Shown: positions 49,049 to 59,528, numbered from the stretch's first letter. The stretch: 64,000 bases of DNA from Legionella sp. (GCA_030680075.1 JAUXWR010000494.1:1-64000), one strand, 5' to 3'. Made by a program: numbers and translations. Notes: generated from the letters alone by a model not told the origin.

Positions 49049-49492
49049 TTAACCGCTTACTCTTAATACTTCATCAATACCCAGATTAGCTAAAGCATCC
49101 GCCTGTTCATTTTCAGGGTGTCCTGCATGAGCTTTCACCCAATGCCAATGAATTTGATGTTGACCGGCCAATCCGTCTAGTTGCTGCCACAAATCGGCAT
49201 TTTTAACGGGTTCTTTTTTAGAGTTGCGCCAGCCCTTTTTCTTCCACTGCTGTAACCACTCTGTCATTCCTTGGCGTAAATATTGGGAATCGGTGTATAA
49301 ATTGATTTCGCACGAACGCTTTAAAGCTTCCAGCGCTTTAATGGCAGCCATTAACTCCATACGATTATTGGTTGTATGGACCTCGCCACCATGAATCGTC
49401 TTTTCACGCCCGTTATGGCGTAATAACACGCCCCAGCCACCGGGGCCGGGGTTGCCTCTGCAGGCACCATCTGTATAAATTTCTACTGTCAT
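49049..49492 (-). CDS. rnhA: Ribonuclease HI
   Basis: RNase HI cuts the RNA strand of RNA:DNA hybrids. The 147-residue protein carries the full active site: Asp in [18 protein letters not shown], Glu in [15 protein letters not shown], Asp in [10 protein letters not shown] and the final Asp in [10 protein letters not shown], with the catalytic His in [11 protein letters not shown]. The start overlaps the SDR gene's stop by 4 bp. Confidence 0.96.
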   Translation of the reverse strand: MTVEIYTDGACRGNPGPGGWGVLLRHNGREKTIHGGEVHTTNNRMELMAAIKALEALKRSCEINLYTDSQYLRQGMTEWLQQWKKKGWRNSKKEPVKNADLWQQLDGLAGQHQIHWHWVKAHAGHPENEQADALANLGIDEVLRVSG

Positions 49493-50295
49493 AAAAATAT
49501 GTCGGGATAAGGCTTAATAGTTGGGTCTATAGCATATACGGAAAAATCAGTAATACCAGATCTTCTTAATACTTCTTCATCAATAAAAAACTGTCCTGTT
49601 GTGTCTTTTGCCGGTTGATTAATAATCCAATAGGCCGCATCAGCAACTATTTCAGGTTTTCTGCTTGCTCGATAAATTGCTTCGGGGAAATGTACGCGGA
49701 TAGCATCCGTTCCTATCGTTGTATTTGGCCATAGAGAATTAGCTGCTATCCCGGATGATTTTAATTCCTCCGCAAAGCCCAGAGTACACATACTCATGCC
49801 CATTTTACTGATAGTGTAAGCGACATGAGCCCCATACCATTCAGGATTTGTTGTTATGGGCGGCGAAAGTGTCAAAATATGAGGATTAGCTGACTTTTTA
49901 AGATGAGGAATTGCGGCTTGTGTGCAGGCAAAGGTAGCTCGCGCATTGACAGACTGCATTAAATCATAACGTTTCATCGGCGTTGACAGGGTATCGGTGA
50001 GACTAATCGCACTGGCATTGTTAATCAAGACATCAAGTTTGCCGAATTCGCTTATTGTTTTTTCAATAGCGTTATGAATTTGCTCCTCATCGCGCACATC
50101 AACAACCAGCGGTAGAGCATGCCCGCCTAATTCTCTGATTTCAGCCGCGACTGAGTGAACTGTACCGGCGAGCTTCGGATTAGGGGTATCGGTTTTGGCT
50201 GCAATTACAATACAAGCATTGTCTTTGGCAAATCGATGAGCAATAGCTCTGCCAATTCCGCGGCTGCCTCCAGTAATGAAGATTACCTGACTCAT
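49489..50295 (-). CDS. Short-chain dehydrogenase/reductase, HSDL2-like
   Basis: The 268-residue SDR has the cofactor loop [12 protein letters not shown], the NNAS motif INNASAI and a catalytic Ser...Tyr-x-x-x-Lys in [22 protein letters not shown]. The [12 protein letters not shown] segment, and the [20 protein letters not shown] extension after the cofactor site, resemble human HSDL2-type peroxisomal dehydrogenases, which act on fatty-acyl or sterol substrates. It overlaps the aldehyde dehydrogenase gene by 4 bp upstream and rnhA by 4 bp downstream. Confidence 0.85.
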   Translation of the reverse strand: MSQVIFITGGSRGIGRAIAHRFAKDNACIVIAAKTDTPNPKLAGTVHSVAAEIRELGGHALPLVVDVRDEEQIHNAIEKTISEFGKLDVLINNASAISLTDTLSTPMKRYDLMQSVNARATFACTQAAIPHLKKSANPHILTLSPPITTNPEWYGAHVAYTISKMGMSMCTLGFAEELKSSGIAANSLWPNTTIGTDAIRVHFPEAIYRASRKPEIVADAAYWIINQPAKDTTGQFFIDEEVLRRSGITDFSVYAIDPTIKPYPDIFL

Positions 50296-51701
50296 TTATT
50301 CTCCTTAAATTTTATGCCCGCAAAATACCGTAAAAAATAGTCTATTAATTTACCATAAGGTGGATAAAACCAGCTAACAGGCGAAATTCGTCTTTGCTTA
50401 TACAGAGGCTTTAATTTGGAAAAGGTAAGAAAACCCTCATAACCATGATATTGCCCCAGCCCGCTTTGCCCTACTCCGCCAAAAGGTAAATCGTCAATTG
50501 CCAGATGCATTATTGTATCATTAATTGTTAAAGCACCAGACAAAGTATGAAACTGTATTAAATTAATTTCTTCTTTATTATCACCAAAGTAGTATAAAGC
50601 CAGAGGATTTGGCATGGAGTTTATAACATCTACCGCTTCCGGGAAGGTTTTATACGTTGCTACGGGTAGTAACGGACCAAATATTTCTTCCTGCATAATC
50701 CGCATACTGTTATTAACATTAAATAATAAACAAACAGGGAATTTACGACTATTTTCCTGTTTATCACCAAATTGTACAATTCGAGCGCCCTTTGCCTTCG
50801 CGTCGAGGAGTAATTGGTCTAAACGCTCTTTATGATGTTCCGAAATTAAACTGGTATAACTGTCATTGTCCATTAGAGAGGGATAATGTGAATTGATAAA
50901 CTCAGCAAAAGATGCTTCCAATTGCGGTTCAAAATCTGGTGGAATAAGTAAATAATCTGGCGCTATACAGGTCTGCCCGGCATTGAACAGTTTACCCATA
51001 AATAGCCTCTCCAGATACTTGGTATTTACGCTGGCAGAAATGATAGCAGGAGATTTTCCACCGAGCTCAAGGGTTACCGGGGTCAAATTTTTACTGGCAG
51101 CGGCCATTACGTCTTTTCCAACGGCTGTTGAGCCGGTAAATAATAAATGTCCAAAAGGAAGAGATGCAAACGCTTTTGCAACGTCAACGCCACCATTGAT
51201 AATGGTTACCGATTGGGATAGGGACAATGATTTAAAGAGTTTATTGAAGGTATTTCCCGTGATGGGTGTTAACTCTGAAAATTTAACCATCACGTTGTTT
51301 CCGGCAGCTATTGCGTAAGCGAGCGGTACAATCGATAGATAAATGGGATAATTCCAGGGAACAATAATTCCAACTACGCCTAAAGGTTGTGCAATTACGG
51401 AAGCTTCTGACGGTTTAAGGTACCAGGACACTTGTCTTTTTTGTGGTTTCGTCCATTTTTTTAAATTTTTCAGGCAATAGTCAATCGCATTGATGGCAGG
51501 TGATATCTCGAGAAACAAGGTTTCTTTGTCTGAACGATGCGAAAAATCCTGATTAACCGCTTTAACCAGATCCATTGCCCGCGTCTGTAACAAACGCTTG
51601 ATGATGAGCAGATTTACAAGGCGATCATTAATGGATGGATAAGGGTTAATTTGAAAAGATTTGTTTTGCTTTTCAAAAGCGTTTGATAAATCCATAAACA
51701 T
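50292..51701 (-). CDS. Aldehyde dehydrogenase, coniferyl-aldehyde-dehydrogenase type
   Basis: The 469-residue NAD(P)-dependent aldehyde dehydrogenase has the catalytic Cys in GQTCIAPDYLLIP and the general-base Glu in TLELGGKSPAIIS. PWNYPIYLSIVPLAYAIAAG is the Rossmann helix. It is of the class 3/fatty-aldehyde group and resembles CalB. A hydrophobic C-terminal segment (SPVSWFYPPYGKLIDYFLRY) may bind membrane. Together with the overlapping SDR gene it could oxidise fatty or aromatic alcohols to acids. Confidence 0.88.
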   Translation of the reverse strand: MFMDLSNAFEKQNKSFQINPYPSINDRLVNLLIIKRLLQTRAMDLVKAVNQDFSHRSDKETLFLEISPAINAIDYCLKNLKKWTKPQKRQVSWYLKPSEASVIAQPLGVVGIIVPWNYPIYLSIVPLAYAIAAGNNVMVKFSELTPITGNTFNKLFKSLSLSQSVTIINGGVDVAKAFASLPFGHLLFTGSTAVGKDVMAAASKNLTPVTLELGGKSPAIISASVNTKYLERLFMGKLFNAGQTCIAPDYLLIPPDFEPQLEASFAEFINSHYPSLMDNDSYTSLISEHHKERLDQLLLDAKAKGARIVQFGDKQENSRKFPVCLLFNVNNSMRIMQEEIFGPLLPVATYKTFPEAVDVINSMPNPLALYYFGDNKEEINLIQFHTLSGALTINDTIMHLAIDDLPFGGVGQSGLGQYHGYEGFLTFSKLKPLYKQRRISPVSWFYPPYGKLIDYFLRYFAGIKFKENK

Positions 51702-51766
51702 GAACTCCTTATTCGCCCATTACAGCAGAAGGGCTCGTTATAACCATTTCCAAGGATTGCTGTACC

Positions 51767-53278
51767 CTATAGCTTCTCAAGACGAAATTCACCCTCAAGT
51801 ATCATTTTTTTAATAATGGCGATATCGGGTGCAAAATAGCGATCCGTATGATAAGGCTCGACATGCCTTCTGACAGCTTCATAAATTTTTTGTAGCTTTG
51901 GTGAGGTTGTTAATGGTTTATGGAACTCTAACCCTTGACAGGCTGCAAGCAGTTCTATCGCTAAAATTGTTGCTGTATTGTCCACCATTTCTAGTAATCG
52001 TCTTGCTGCATTGGTAGCCATAGATACATGATCTTCCTGATTGGCAGACGTTGGCAGACTATCCACTGAATGAGGATGTGCCAATGCTTTATTGTCGCTC
52101 GCACAGGATGCCGCGGTAACATGGGCTATCATAAATCCTGAATTTAACCCGCCATCGCGCACCAGATAAGCCGGAAGCCCGCTAAAATGTTTGTCGATTA
52201 ATAAGGCTATACGCCGCTCGGCATTAGCGCCTATTTCAGCAATCGCGAGTGCCAAATTGTCAGCTGCCATAGCAATAATTTCACCATGAAAATTGCCACC
52301 TGACAAAATATCCCCTTGTTCCACAAACACCAGTGGATTATCTGAAACTGCATTTGCCTCTATTTGCAATGTTTCGCCCACAAACTTCATTTGATGCAAA
52401 ACAGCGCCCATTATTTGTGGTTGGCAGCGTAATGAATAGGGATCCTGGACTCTTTCACACGAACGGTGAGACTCACGAATAGAACTGCCTGCGAGTAGCT
52501 CCCGATAAAAACCAGCCACTTCTCGTTGAGCCGAATATCCGCGAGCTTTATGAATCCTGTCATCAAAGGGCACATCACTGCCGCTTGCAGCATCTACCGA
52601 TAAACTGCCCGATAAAATGGCCACATCAAATAACTGCTCGGTCAGAAAATAAGCTTTGATTGCGAGGGCTGCTGAGACCTGCAATCCATTCAGGAGCGCC
52701 AAACCTTCTTTAGGAGCTAATTCGAGCGGGTTAATTCCGGCAATTACCAGGCCATCCTCTGCTGGAATACTCATGCCTTCATAGCGCATTAAACCGACCC
52801 CGAGTAGAGGTAAAGACATATGCGCAAGAGGCACCAAATCGCCTGAAGCACCGACAGAGCCTTTTCCAGGGATGCAAGGGTAAACCCTTTTATTAAAAAA
52901 CGAAATTAACGCGTCAATCAAACAAAGTCGAACGCCAGAATAACCTTGCGCAAGGCTATTAATTTTCAAGAGCAAAATAAGAGCGACTACATCGTCATCC
53001 AACAATTCACCCGTACCACAGGCATGGGATAATACAATATTGCGCTGCAATGCTTGCAAGTTTTCATTCGAGATGGTCTGATTGGCAAGCGAGCCGAAGC
53101 CTGTATTAATGCCGTAAACGGTTTTTTTGCTTTTAATCACCGCTTTTACAGTTTCATTAGATGCTTCTATTTTTGCCAGGGATGATTGAGCAAGTGAACA
53201 GGATTCGCGCTCAGACAGCATTCTTTTAATATCTTGTAAATCTAATTGCCCGGGAATTAATGTAAAGGACTTCATCAT
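51767..53278 (-). CDS. hutH: Histidine ammonia-lyase
   Basis: HutH deaminates L-histidine to urocanate, using an MIO prosthetic group made from Ala-Ser-Gly in GKGSVGASGDLVPLAHM. Other signatures are YGINTGFGSLA and SGGNFHGEIIAMAADNL. I use ATG 53278, which follows GGAGG at 5 bp and gives 503 residues; the open frame extends 72 bp upstream without family similarity. hutU and other hut genes are not present, so either histidine catabolism is encoded elsewhere or only urocanate is produced. Confidence 0.95.
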   Translation of the reverse strand: MMKSFTLIPGQLDLQDIKRMLSERESCSLAQSSLAKIEASNETVKAVIKSKKTVYGINTGFGSLANQTISNENLQALQRNIVLSHACGTGELLDDDVVALILLLKINSLAQGYSGVRLCLIDALISFFNKRVYPCIPGKGSVGASGDLVPLAHMSLPLLGVGLMRYEGMSIPAEDGLVIAGINPLELAPKEGLALLNGLQVSAALAIKAYFLTEQLFDVAILSGSLSVDAASGSDVPFDDRIHKARGYSAQREVAGFYRELLAGSSIRESHRSCERVQDPYSLRCQPQIMGAVLHQMKFVGETLQIEANAVSDNPLVFVEQGDILSGGNFHGEIIAMAADNLALAIAEIGANAERRIALLIDKHFSGLPAYLVRDGGLNSGFMIAHVTAASCASDNKALAHPHSVDSLPTSANQEDHVSMATNAARRLLEMVDNTATILAIELLAACQGLEFHKPLTTSPKLQKIYEAVRRHVEPYHTDRYFAPDIAIIKKMILEGEFRLEKL

Positions 53279-53468
53279 GAATGCCTCCGCGAGAGCCTGC
53301 GTTATGTTGAGAGCGGCATTGTACACCACCACCTCAGAGGTGTGAATCACTGTAAAAAAACTAACTTAGGGGTTTAATGGCCAGAAAATTAAATTTATTT
53401 TACAATCTGCAAGTAATAGCGGCTGTGTGTTAAACTGTTAATCCTTGTCCAATATTTATAGAGTTACC

Positions 53469-54905
53469 GTGCTGAACTTAAACATAAAGCAACCGCCATC
53501 TTTGCGCATATTTTTTGCCACTGAAATGTGGGAAAGGTATGGATTCTACGTTGTACAATCCTTGTTGGCTTTGTACATGGCCCTGCATTTCCAGTGGGAT
53601 GACAAGCGAGTTTATGCCTTGGTTGGCTCCTTCACGGCCATGACTTATTTATCTCCTATCGTTGGCGGCTGGATTGCTGATCATTTACTTGGTCAGAAGC
53701 GCACGATTGTTGCGGGCACATTTTTTTTGTTTATTAGCTATATCTTGTTAGCCATTGTTACGTCTGATTTGGGTTTAATTACCGCTTTAGCGGGAGTTGC
53801 TGTCGGTACCGGAATGCTGAAACCTAATATTTCATCACTGCTCGGTAATGAATACCCGATTGACTCTCCCAAAAGAGAAAGTGGCTTTACTATTTTTTAC
53901 ATGGGAATAACCACCGGAATTATTTTAGGTACGACCTTACCAAGTCAATTAACCACCTATTATGGCTGGCCGGTATCTTTTGCCAGTGCGGCTTTTGGAA
54001 TGGTCATTGCTTTTTCAGTTTTCGTATTTGGTGTCAAGCGGTACAATATTACCGATTACCATCCTTTTGAATGCCATCTTGTTAACTACATTCAAGCCAC
54101 CCTTTTAATGGGTTTTCTTTGGGTGGTTTCATTTTGTATATTATATTACCCACGTCTGGCTGATGCGTCCTTTATGTTGGTAGTGGTATTATCTCTGGCT
54201 TACCTTGTTATGACCGCAAGGCAGGAAACGGGCAAGCAAGCGCGTCAGACCATTGTTATCGGACTATTGTGTATTATTTCGGTAATGTTTTGGGCTTTTT
54301 ATTTTCAAATGTTTTTGTCCCTGACATTATTTCTCTCGCGCGTTGTCGAGCCTCGTTTATTTGGCATACTCTTTCCTGCGCCCTATTATGTGGGAATGCA
54401 AAGTGCGGGAATGCTTATTTTTGGGTTTTTTCTTGCGCGGCGCAAGCCCAAATTAAACGGTCAACAAAATGGCATTAGCACTGCAAACAAATTTTTGTTG
54501 GCCATGATATTTATGATTATGGCCTATGGCCTCATCACTTTTGTTTGCCATAGCAGCCATGCGACCACGCTATTATCACCGCTACTTTTCATTCCTGCCT
54601 ATTTGCTGATTTCTGTGGCTGAGTTGTTGTTATCACCGGTAGGGCTTGCTGCCATTACAGTACTTGCGAGTCGACGCAAAGTGAGTACCATGATGGGAAT
54701 TTTCTTTGTATCCTTAGGTTTGGGTGGATTTTTGTCAGGGAAACTCGCGGCCTTAACGGCTATTAACCCTGATTTACCCCTCTTGGATTTAAAATCCCAC
54801 TACACAGATACATTCACTGAATTGCTTATTATTCTTGTTGTTGCGACTGTATTTTGCCTTATCCTAAACATGGTGATTAAAAAATTGCTAACCTCACCGG
54901 ATTAA
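53469..54905 (+). CDS. Proton-dependent oligopeptide (POT/PTR2) transporter
   Basis: The protein (about 478 residues from GTG 53469) has the POT hallmark E-x-x-E-R-like FFATEMWERYGFYVVQSLLA in TM1, GGWIADHLLGQKRTIV in the 2-3 loop and the FTIFYMGI region of PTR2. It imports di/tripeptides with protons. The TTG at 53445 is less likely because no ribosome-binding site precedes it. It is divergent from hutH, with which it shares a 190-bp control region. Confidence 0.9.
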   Translation: MLNLNIKQPPSLRIFFATEMWERYGFYVVQSLLALYMALHFQWDDKRVYALVGSFTAMTYLSPIVGGWIADHLLGQKRTIVAGTFFLFISYILLAIVTSDLGLITALAGVAVGTGMLKPNISSLLGNEYPIDSPKRESGFTIFYMGITTGIILGTTLPSQLTTYYGWPVSFASAAFGMVIAFSVFVFGVKRYNITDYHPFECHLVNYIQATLLMGFLWVVSFCILYYPRLADASFMLVVVLSLAYLVMTARQETGKQARQTIVIGLLCIISVMFWAFYFQMFLSLTLFLSRVVEPRLFGILFPAPYYVGMQSAGMLIFGFFLARRKPKLNGQQNGISTANKFLLAMIFMIMAYGLITFVCHSSHATTLLSPLLFIPAYLLISVAELLLSPVGLAAITVLASRRKVSTMMGIFFVSLGLGGFLSGKLAALTAINPDLPLLDLKSHYTDTFTELLIILVVATVFCLILNMVIKKLLTSPD

Positions 54906-54996
54906 CGAACAATGGCCGGGCTTCCCAATACCTTGAATTGTGGAGGCCATCTCTGTTATCATCCAACGCTTTTTGTAAAAATAAGACTTTAAATAA

Positions 54997-55341
54997 ATGC
55001 CAGTAGAATCCACACAACTTAAACAACTGCTTCATTTTCTAGATGATAGCCAGGCAATCGACGTCGTCACTATTGATGTGAGAAAACAAACGTCGGTTAC
55101 GGATTACATGATTGTCGCCACAGGTCGATCCTCTCGTCACGTTAAAGCGATTGCATCGAACGCGATGGAGCACATGAAATCTATCGGAGTACCCTCTCTT
55201 AGTGATAGTGGCCTGGATAGTGGCGATTGGGTGCTGGTAGATTTTGGTGATTATGTTTTACATGTCATGCAACCTGACAGCAGAGCCTTTTATAACATTG
55301 AAGGTCTCTGGCAAGATAACTACGAAGCTAAGCCTGACTAA
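54997..55341 (+). CDS. rsfS: Ribosomal silencing factor RsfS
   Basis: RsfS binds uL14 and blocks joining of the ribosomal subunits in stationary phase. The 114-residue protein has the signature [51 protein letters not shown] and [10 protein letters not shown]. It is the first gene of rsfS-rlmH-mrdA-mrdB; rlmH follows after 14 bp. Confidence 0.95.
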   Translation: MPVESTQLKQLLHFLDDSQAIDVVTIDVRKQTSVTDYMIVATGRSSRHVKAIASNAMEHMKSIGVPSLSDSGLDSGDWVLVDFGDYVLHVMQPDSRAFYNIEGLWQDNYEAKPD

Positions 55342-55355
55342 TATGTTCTTTTCTA

Positions 55356-55826
55356 ATGTTTAGAATTACGCTTATTGCCTGCGGAAACAAAATGCCATCA
55401 TGGGTTGAGACCGCAGTGAATGAGTACGCGAAACGCCTTAAAGAATATGTTAATTTATCCATCATAGAAGTACCACTGCTTAAGCGCTCAAAATCCTCTG
55501 ATCTCACGCGAATTTTGGAAAAAGAATCAGCGTTGGTTATTAATGCCATACCGAACGGTTCCCGCGTTATTGCATTAGAGATTGAAGGCGAGACCTTTAG
55601 CAGTGAGAAGCTTGCCAAAAAATTTGAACTGTTACAGCAGGTCAATAGTAATCTTTGCTTTCTTATTGGTGGCCCTGAAGGTTTAACGGCCGAAACACGG
55701 GCTCATTGTGTTGAACGCTGGTCACTTTCGTCACTTACACTTCCTCATCCCATGGTGAGAATCATCTTGTTAGAGGCGATTTACCGAGCATGGTCAATTA
55801 TTAATAATCACCCTTACCACAAGTGA
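55356..55826 (+). CDS. rlmH: 23S rRNA pseudouridine-1915 N3-methyltransferase
   Basis: The 156-residue SPOUT enzyme has [15 protein letters not shown] and [24 protein letters not shown], the SAM-binding knot and C-terminal YHK typical of RlmH. It methylates helix 69 pseudouridine 1915. The conserved rsfS-rlmH-mrdA-mrdB order is kept. Confidence 0.95.
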   Translation: MFRITLIACGNKMPSWVETAVNEYAKRLKEYVNLSIIEVPLLKRSKSSDLTRILEKESALVINAIPNGSRVIALEIEGETFSSEKLAKKFELLQQVNSNLCFLIGGPEGLTAETRAHCVERWSLSSLTLPHPMVRIILLEAIYRAWSIINNHPYHK

Positions 55827-55892
55827 AATTTTAAGCTAAAATGCTTTTTCCTTTTGATTTAACTGATTTTTACTGGAGTATCAAAACAGGCA

Positions 55893-57746
55893 ATGAGCTT
55901 AAACCAATGTGTAAAAAATGAGCGTGCGGAATCCCTTATACACCGCTTTCGCCTGAATATTCTGGTCGCCATTATTATCTGTTTCTCTTCACTGCTTGTT
56001 TCCCGGTTAGCATACTTGCAAATTTCGCAATATAAACGCTACGAAACCTTATCGCTAAAAAATCAGATGAGCATTATTCCTATTGGTCCGCCAAGAGGTA
56101 TTATCCTCGATAAAAATGGCATCGTTCTCGCTGAAAATATTCCTGTTTATGTTTTGGAAATCATCCCAGAGCATGTAAAAAATATGGCGGAGACGTTAAG
56201 CAAGTTACAAATATTGCTCCCCTCAATCACCGATGATGATATTGAAAGTTTTAAACACGCACGTAGTCAGAATCGCTCATTTGTACCCATCCCTCTCAAA
56301 CTCAAACTAACCCAGGAAGAAGTAGCAACTTTTGCATCCAATCAATATCAATTTACCGGGGTAAGCATCAAGGCGCGGCTCATGCGATTTTATCCCTTGG
56401 GTGAGGTTACCGCCCATTTACTTGGGTATGTCGGGCGAATTAATATTCAGGAACTACAACAAGTTAACAGCACTAATTATCGAGCTACCAATTTTATTGG
56501 AAAAGCAGGTATTGAAAAATTTTATGAAGACCTTCTTCATGGCCAGGTTGGTTATCAACAAGTTGAAACGGATGTTAGCGGGCGAACATTACGGGTGGTC
56601 AATAAACAAAATCCTGTCTCTGGTGAAAAGTTATTTCTGACGATAGATACTCGCTTGCAACAAGCGGCCTATCTCGCCATGAAAGATAAGCGAGGGGCTG
56701 TTGTCGCCATGAGCACTCTCAATGGCGATATTTTGGCAATGGTGAGCTCGCCAAGTTATGATCCAAATGTCTTTGTCAACGGTATAAGTTCTGAAGATTA
56801 TCAAAAATTGGCAACTGCAAAAGACAGGCCTCTTTATAATCGCGCCGTGAGAGGATTATATCCCCCGGCATCCACTTTAAAACCATTTGTAGCATTGGCA
56901 GGCTTGGAAAAAGGTGCGGTTGACACAAATTTTCGTGTATACGATCCCGGGTGGTTTAAGCTACCTAATAGCAGCCATGCCTATCGAGATTGGAAAAAAA
57001 CGGGCCACGGCGTTATCAATATCACGCGTGCGATCACTGTTTCTTGCGATACTTATTTTTACCAATTAGGTCATCGAATGGGTATTGCGTCGCTTGAAGA
57101 AATGCTACGCCAATTTGGGTTTGGGCAGCTTACCCATGTAGATTTGAATGAAGAAGCGCCGGGGCTTGTTCCGAGCAGCCGCTGGAAACGAAGCAGTAAA
57201 GGCGTTTCATGGTATCCGGGCGACACGTTAATCACCGCGATTGGCCAGGGTTTTATGCTGGTATCTCCTTTGCAATTAGCTAATGCGACTGCATCATTAA
57301 GTCAAAAAGGTAAACGATTCAGGCCTCATTTATTGCATAAATCTATCCAGAGCGATGGCGGGGAAATTCATCGTTACAAACCGTTGGAAGAATACCCCAT
57401 CAAACTCAGGGATGAAAATTATTGGACTATTATTGCTGAGGCCATGCATTCTGTTATCACCAGCAATGAGGGCACCGGCTATCGGTTCGGACGGACCGCC
57501 CCTTATTCGGTGGCGGCTAAAACAGGCACGGCTCAAGTGTTTGGTGGCAAACAATATGAGAAAAAGCGCCAGGAAGATATGCCGGAATTTTTACGTGACC
57601 ACTCCCTTTTTATTGCGTTTGCACCCGTTGATAATCCGGAAATTGCTATAGCTGTTATGGTTGAAAATGATGTGCTTGCCTCTAGCGTGGCACGTAAAGT
57701 TCTCGATGCTTATTTTGAGTTAAAAGAAGGTAAAACGACGTTATGA
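55893..57746 (+). CDS. mrdA: Penicillin-binding protein 2
   Basis: PBP2 is the elongasome transpeptidase. The 617-residue protein has an N-terminal membrane anchor (LNILVAIIICFSSLLVSRLA), a pedestal domain and the transpeptidase motifs: Ser327-T-L-Lys330 (PPASTLKPF), S-C-D in TVSCDTYFYQLG and KTGTAQ near the C-terminus. It overlaps rodA by 4 bp, ensuring balanced synthesis of the PBP2-RodA pair. Confidence 0.96.
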   Translation: MSLNQCVKNERAESLIHRFRLNILVAIIICFSSLLVSRLAYLQISQYKRYETLSLKNQMSIIPIGPPRGIILDKNGIVLAENIPVYVLEIIPEHVKNMAETLSKLQILLPSITDDDIESFKHARSQNRSFVPIPLKLKLTQEEVATFASNQYQFTGVSIKARLMRFYPLGEVTAHLLGYVGRINIQELQQVNSTNYRATNFIGKAGIEKFYEDLLHGQVGYQQVETDVSGRTLRVVNKQNPVSGEKLFLTIDTRLQQAAYLAMKDKRGAVVAMSTLNGDILAMVSSPSYDPNVFVNGISSEDYQKLATAKDRPLYNRAVRGLYPPASTLKPFVALAGLEKGAVDTNFRVYDPGWFKLPNSSHAYRDWKKTGHGVINITRAITVSCDTYFYQLGHRMGIASLEEMLRQFGFGQLTHVDLNEEAPGLVPSSRWKRSSKGVSWYPGDTLITAIGQGFMLVSPLQLANATASLSQKGKRFRPHLLHKSIQSDGGEIHRYKPLEEYPIKLRDENYWTIIAEAMHSVITSNEGTGYRFGRTAPYSVAAKTGTAQVFGGKQYEKKRQEDMPEFLRDHSLFIAFAPVDNPEIAIAVMVENDVLASSVARKVLDAYFELKEGKTTL

Positions 57747-58861
57747 AACACACAGCCTCACGTCCAGTCTATCGGTTTACTTCAAAATCTATCCATCTTG
57801 ACTGGCCATTACTGGGTTTATTGCTCACTTTAATCGCTTTTGGCATGCTCATTTTATACAGTGCTTCCAATGAAAACCTCAATATGATCTTTCGTCAATC
57901 ACTCCGTCTATTTTTAGCGCTTGGCATTATGGTGATTTTTGCGGTTATTCCTCCTCATAAATATAAAATATGGACGCCTTGGATATTTGGCGTAGGATTA
58001 ACCCTTTTGATAGCGGTTATGCTTATGGGAAAAATCGGAAAAGGCGCTCAACGCTGGCTTGAGTTGGGGCTATTTCGTTTTCAACCTTCTGAAATCATGA
58101 AATTGGCTATTCCTTTGATGGTAGCCTGGTACCTGGATCGTAAGCCCGTACCGCTCGATATAAAAAGCTTATTTGTCGCTATTATTATCATTTTTATTCC
58201 CGCTATTTTGATTGCCAAACAGCCTGATTTAGGCACGGCCATTATGGTTATTTCAGCCGGTTTAAGTGCTATTTTCGTTGCTGGTATTCGGATGCGAATT
58301 CTTTTGGTAGTGACTATCCTTGCAGGATTGGCAGCCCCTCTTATGTGGCACGTAATGCATGATTATCAAAAGCAACGAATTTTAACTCTTCTTAACCCTG
58401 AGCAAGATCCTTTAGGGGCCGGGTACCATATCATCCAGTCTAAAATCGCCATTGGATCAGGTGGTGCTTTCGGAAAAGGTTGGCTTGAAGGTAGTCAATC
58501 ACACCTTAACTTTCTGCCTGAACACGCAACTGATTTTATTTTTGCAGTGAGTGGTGAGGAATTTGGTTTTGTAGGAAGCAGCATACTTATTATACTTTTC
58601 ATTTTAGTGTCACTACGGGGTTTACATATTGCACGGCAAGCACAGACAAGCTTCACGCGCCTTTTGGCCGCGAGCCTTGCAATGACATTTTTCCTCTCGG
58701 CCTTTGTTAATATAGGAATGGTGATGGGTATTTTGCCGGTGGTTGGTATTCCCCTGCCGCTGGTTAGCTACGGCGGCACGGCAATGGTAACTTTTCTGGC
58801 AAGCTTTGGAATTTTAATGTCAATAAGCTCTCACCGTATACTCTTTAATACTATAGGATAA
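57743..58861 (+). CDS. mrdB: RodA peptidoglycan glycosyltransferase (SEDS family)
   Basis: RodA polymerises glycan strands during elongation together with PBP2. The 372-residue protein has 10 predicted helices, with family motifs KGAQRWLELGLFRFQPSEIM, KQPDLGTAIMV, LNPEQDPLGAGYHIIQSKIA and FLPEHATDFIFAVSGEEFGF. It overlaps mrdA by 4 bp and ends next to a repeat-containing gap. Confidence 0.96.
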   Translation: MKHTASRPVYRFTSKSIHLDWPLLGLLLTLIAFGMLILYSASNENLNMIFRQSLRLFLALGIMVIFAVIPPHKYKIWTPWIFGVGLTLLIAVMLMGKIGKGAQRWLELGLFRFQPSEIMKLAIPLMVAWYLDRKPVPLDIKSLFVAIIIIFIPAILIAKQPDLGTAIMVISAGLSAIFVAGIRMRILLVVTILAGLAAPLMWHVMHDYQKQRILTLLNPEQDPLGAGYHIIQSKIAIGSGGAFGKGWLEGSQSHLNFLPEHATDFIFAVSGEEFGFVGSSILIILFILVSLRGLHIARQAQTSFTRLLAASLAMTFFLSAFVNIGMVMGILPVVGIPLPLVSYGGTAMVTFLASFGILMSISSHRILFNTIG

Positions 58862-58889
58862 ACAGAGCCACGACCGTTAGGGAGTGTTG
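58861..58889 (+). repeat. Half-copy of the AACCGAGCCGCGACC MITE
   Basis: AACAGAGCCACGACCGTTAG and the following GGAGTGTT match one terminal arm of the complete 123-bp element at 25512-25634 with a few changes. The first base overlaps the rodA stop codon. No opposite arm is visible. Confidence 0.6.
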
Positions 58890-58943
58890 CAGAGTGTTGA
58901 GCTCTCATGAACGAAAAACCCAATCACCAGGCTTTTCATACAT

Positions 58944-59012
58944 TGACCGTGCTTTAATGCTGTTAAGGCTAAAAAGTTAGTGCTATACGTTTTCTGAATT
59001 TCATATGAACGT
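58944..59012 (+). repeat. Dispersed repeat, family 2, copy 3 (partial)
   Basis: CCGTGCTTTAATG...TTAAGGCTAAAAAGTTAGTG...CATATGAACG aligns with the core of copies 1 and 2 but lacks the CCGGGACGACACCC end. Confidence 0.7.
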
Positions 59013-59027
59013 TAACAAAGACGACGC

Positions 59028-59528
59028 TTACCTATTGCTTAGCTGCATCATAATTCGCACAGTAGCACCCCAAACTACATAATTGTCGACTAAAAATTGA
59101 TACGTTAAAATTTCAGTCCCCTGCCGTTCAACCTTGATTTGTTGATAATTTGTTCGCTTATATATTTCAGTCATGGGAATACGGATTACGCTCGCCACTT
59201 CAACAGGATTCATTTGATAAGGTGATAACGTATCAATAACTGCCAGCCAGGGGGAAATGCGATATCCCGTTAAGGTTTGTTCAGTCTTTAACATTCTATG
59301 CAGTTGAACCCTGGTAGAATTTATACCAAGCTCTTCTTCTAACTCACGTAGTGCCGTATCGTAGAGCGTATTATCACCTTCTTCCCAAATCCCTCCCGGA
59401 AAACAAATTTCACCAGGGTGATCACGTAACTGGCTGCTTCTTTCGGTAAGAATTAAGGAATCAGTATCTTTTTCATGCAGAACAATTACCGCTGCATCGC
59501 GAATTAAAAAAGGTGTATCCATAATCAA
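59028..59528 (-). CDS. Nudix hydrolase, NudL/CoA-pyrophosphatase-like
   Basis: The 166-residue protein has the UPF0035/NudL pattern LILTERSSQLRDHPGEICFP upstream of the Nudix box GGIWEEGDNTLYDTALRELE-EELGI. Family members hydrolyse CoA or related pyrophosphates. Its start overlaps the stop of pabB by 4 bp, so it is translationally coupled to folate synthesis. Confidence 0.88.
   Translation of the reverse strand: MIMDTPFLIRDAAVIVLHEKDTDSLILTERSSQLRDHPGEICFPGGIWEEGDNTLYDTALRELEEELGINSTRVQLHRMLKTEQTLTGYRISPWLAVIDTLSPYQMNPVEVASVIRIPMTEIYKRTNYQQIKVERQGTEILTYQFLVDNYVVWGATVRIMMQLSNR

Noticed and set aside
53279..53350. 24-residue N-terminal extension of hutH
   Set aside because: HutH proteins normally start near MKSFTLIPG, and a GGAGG site precedes ATG 53278; the upstream codons show no family similarity.
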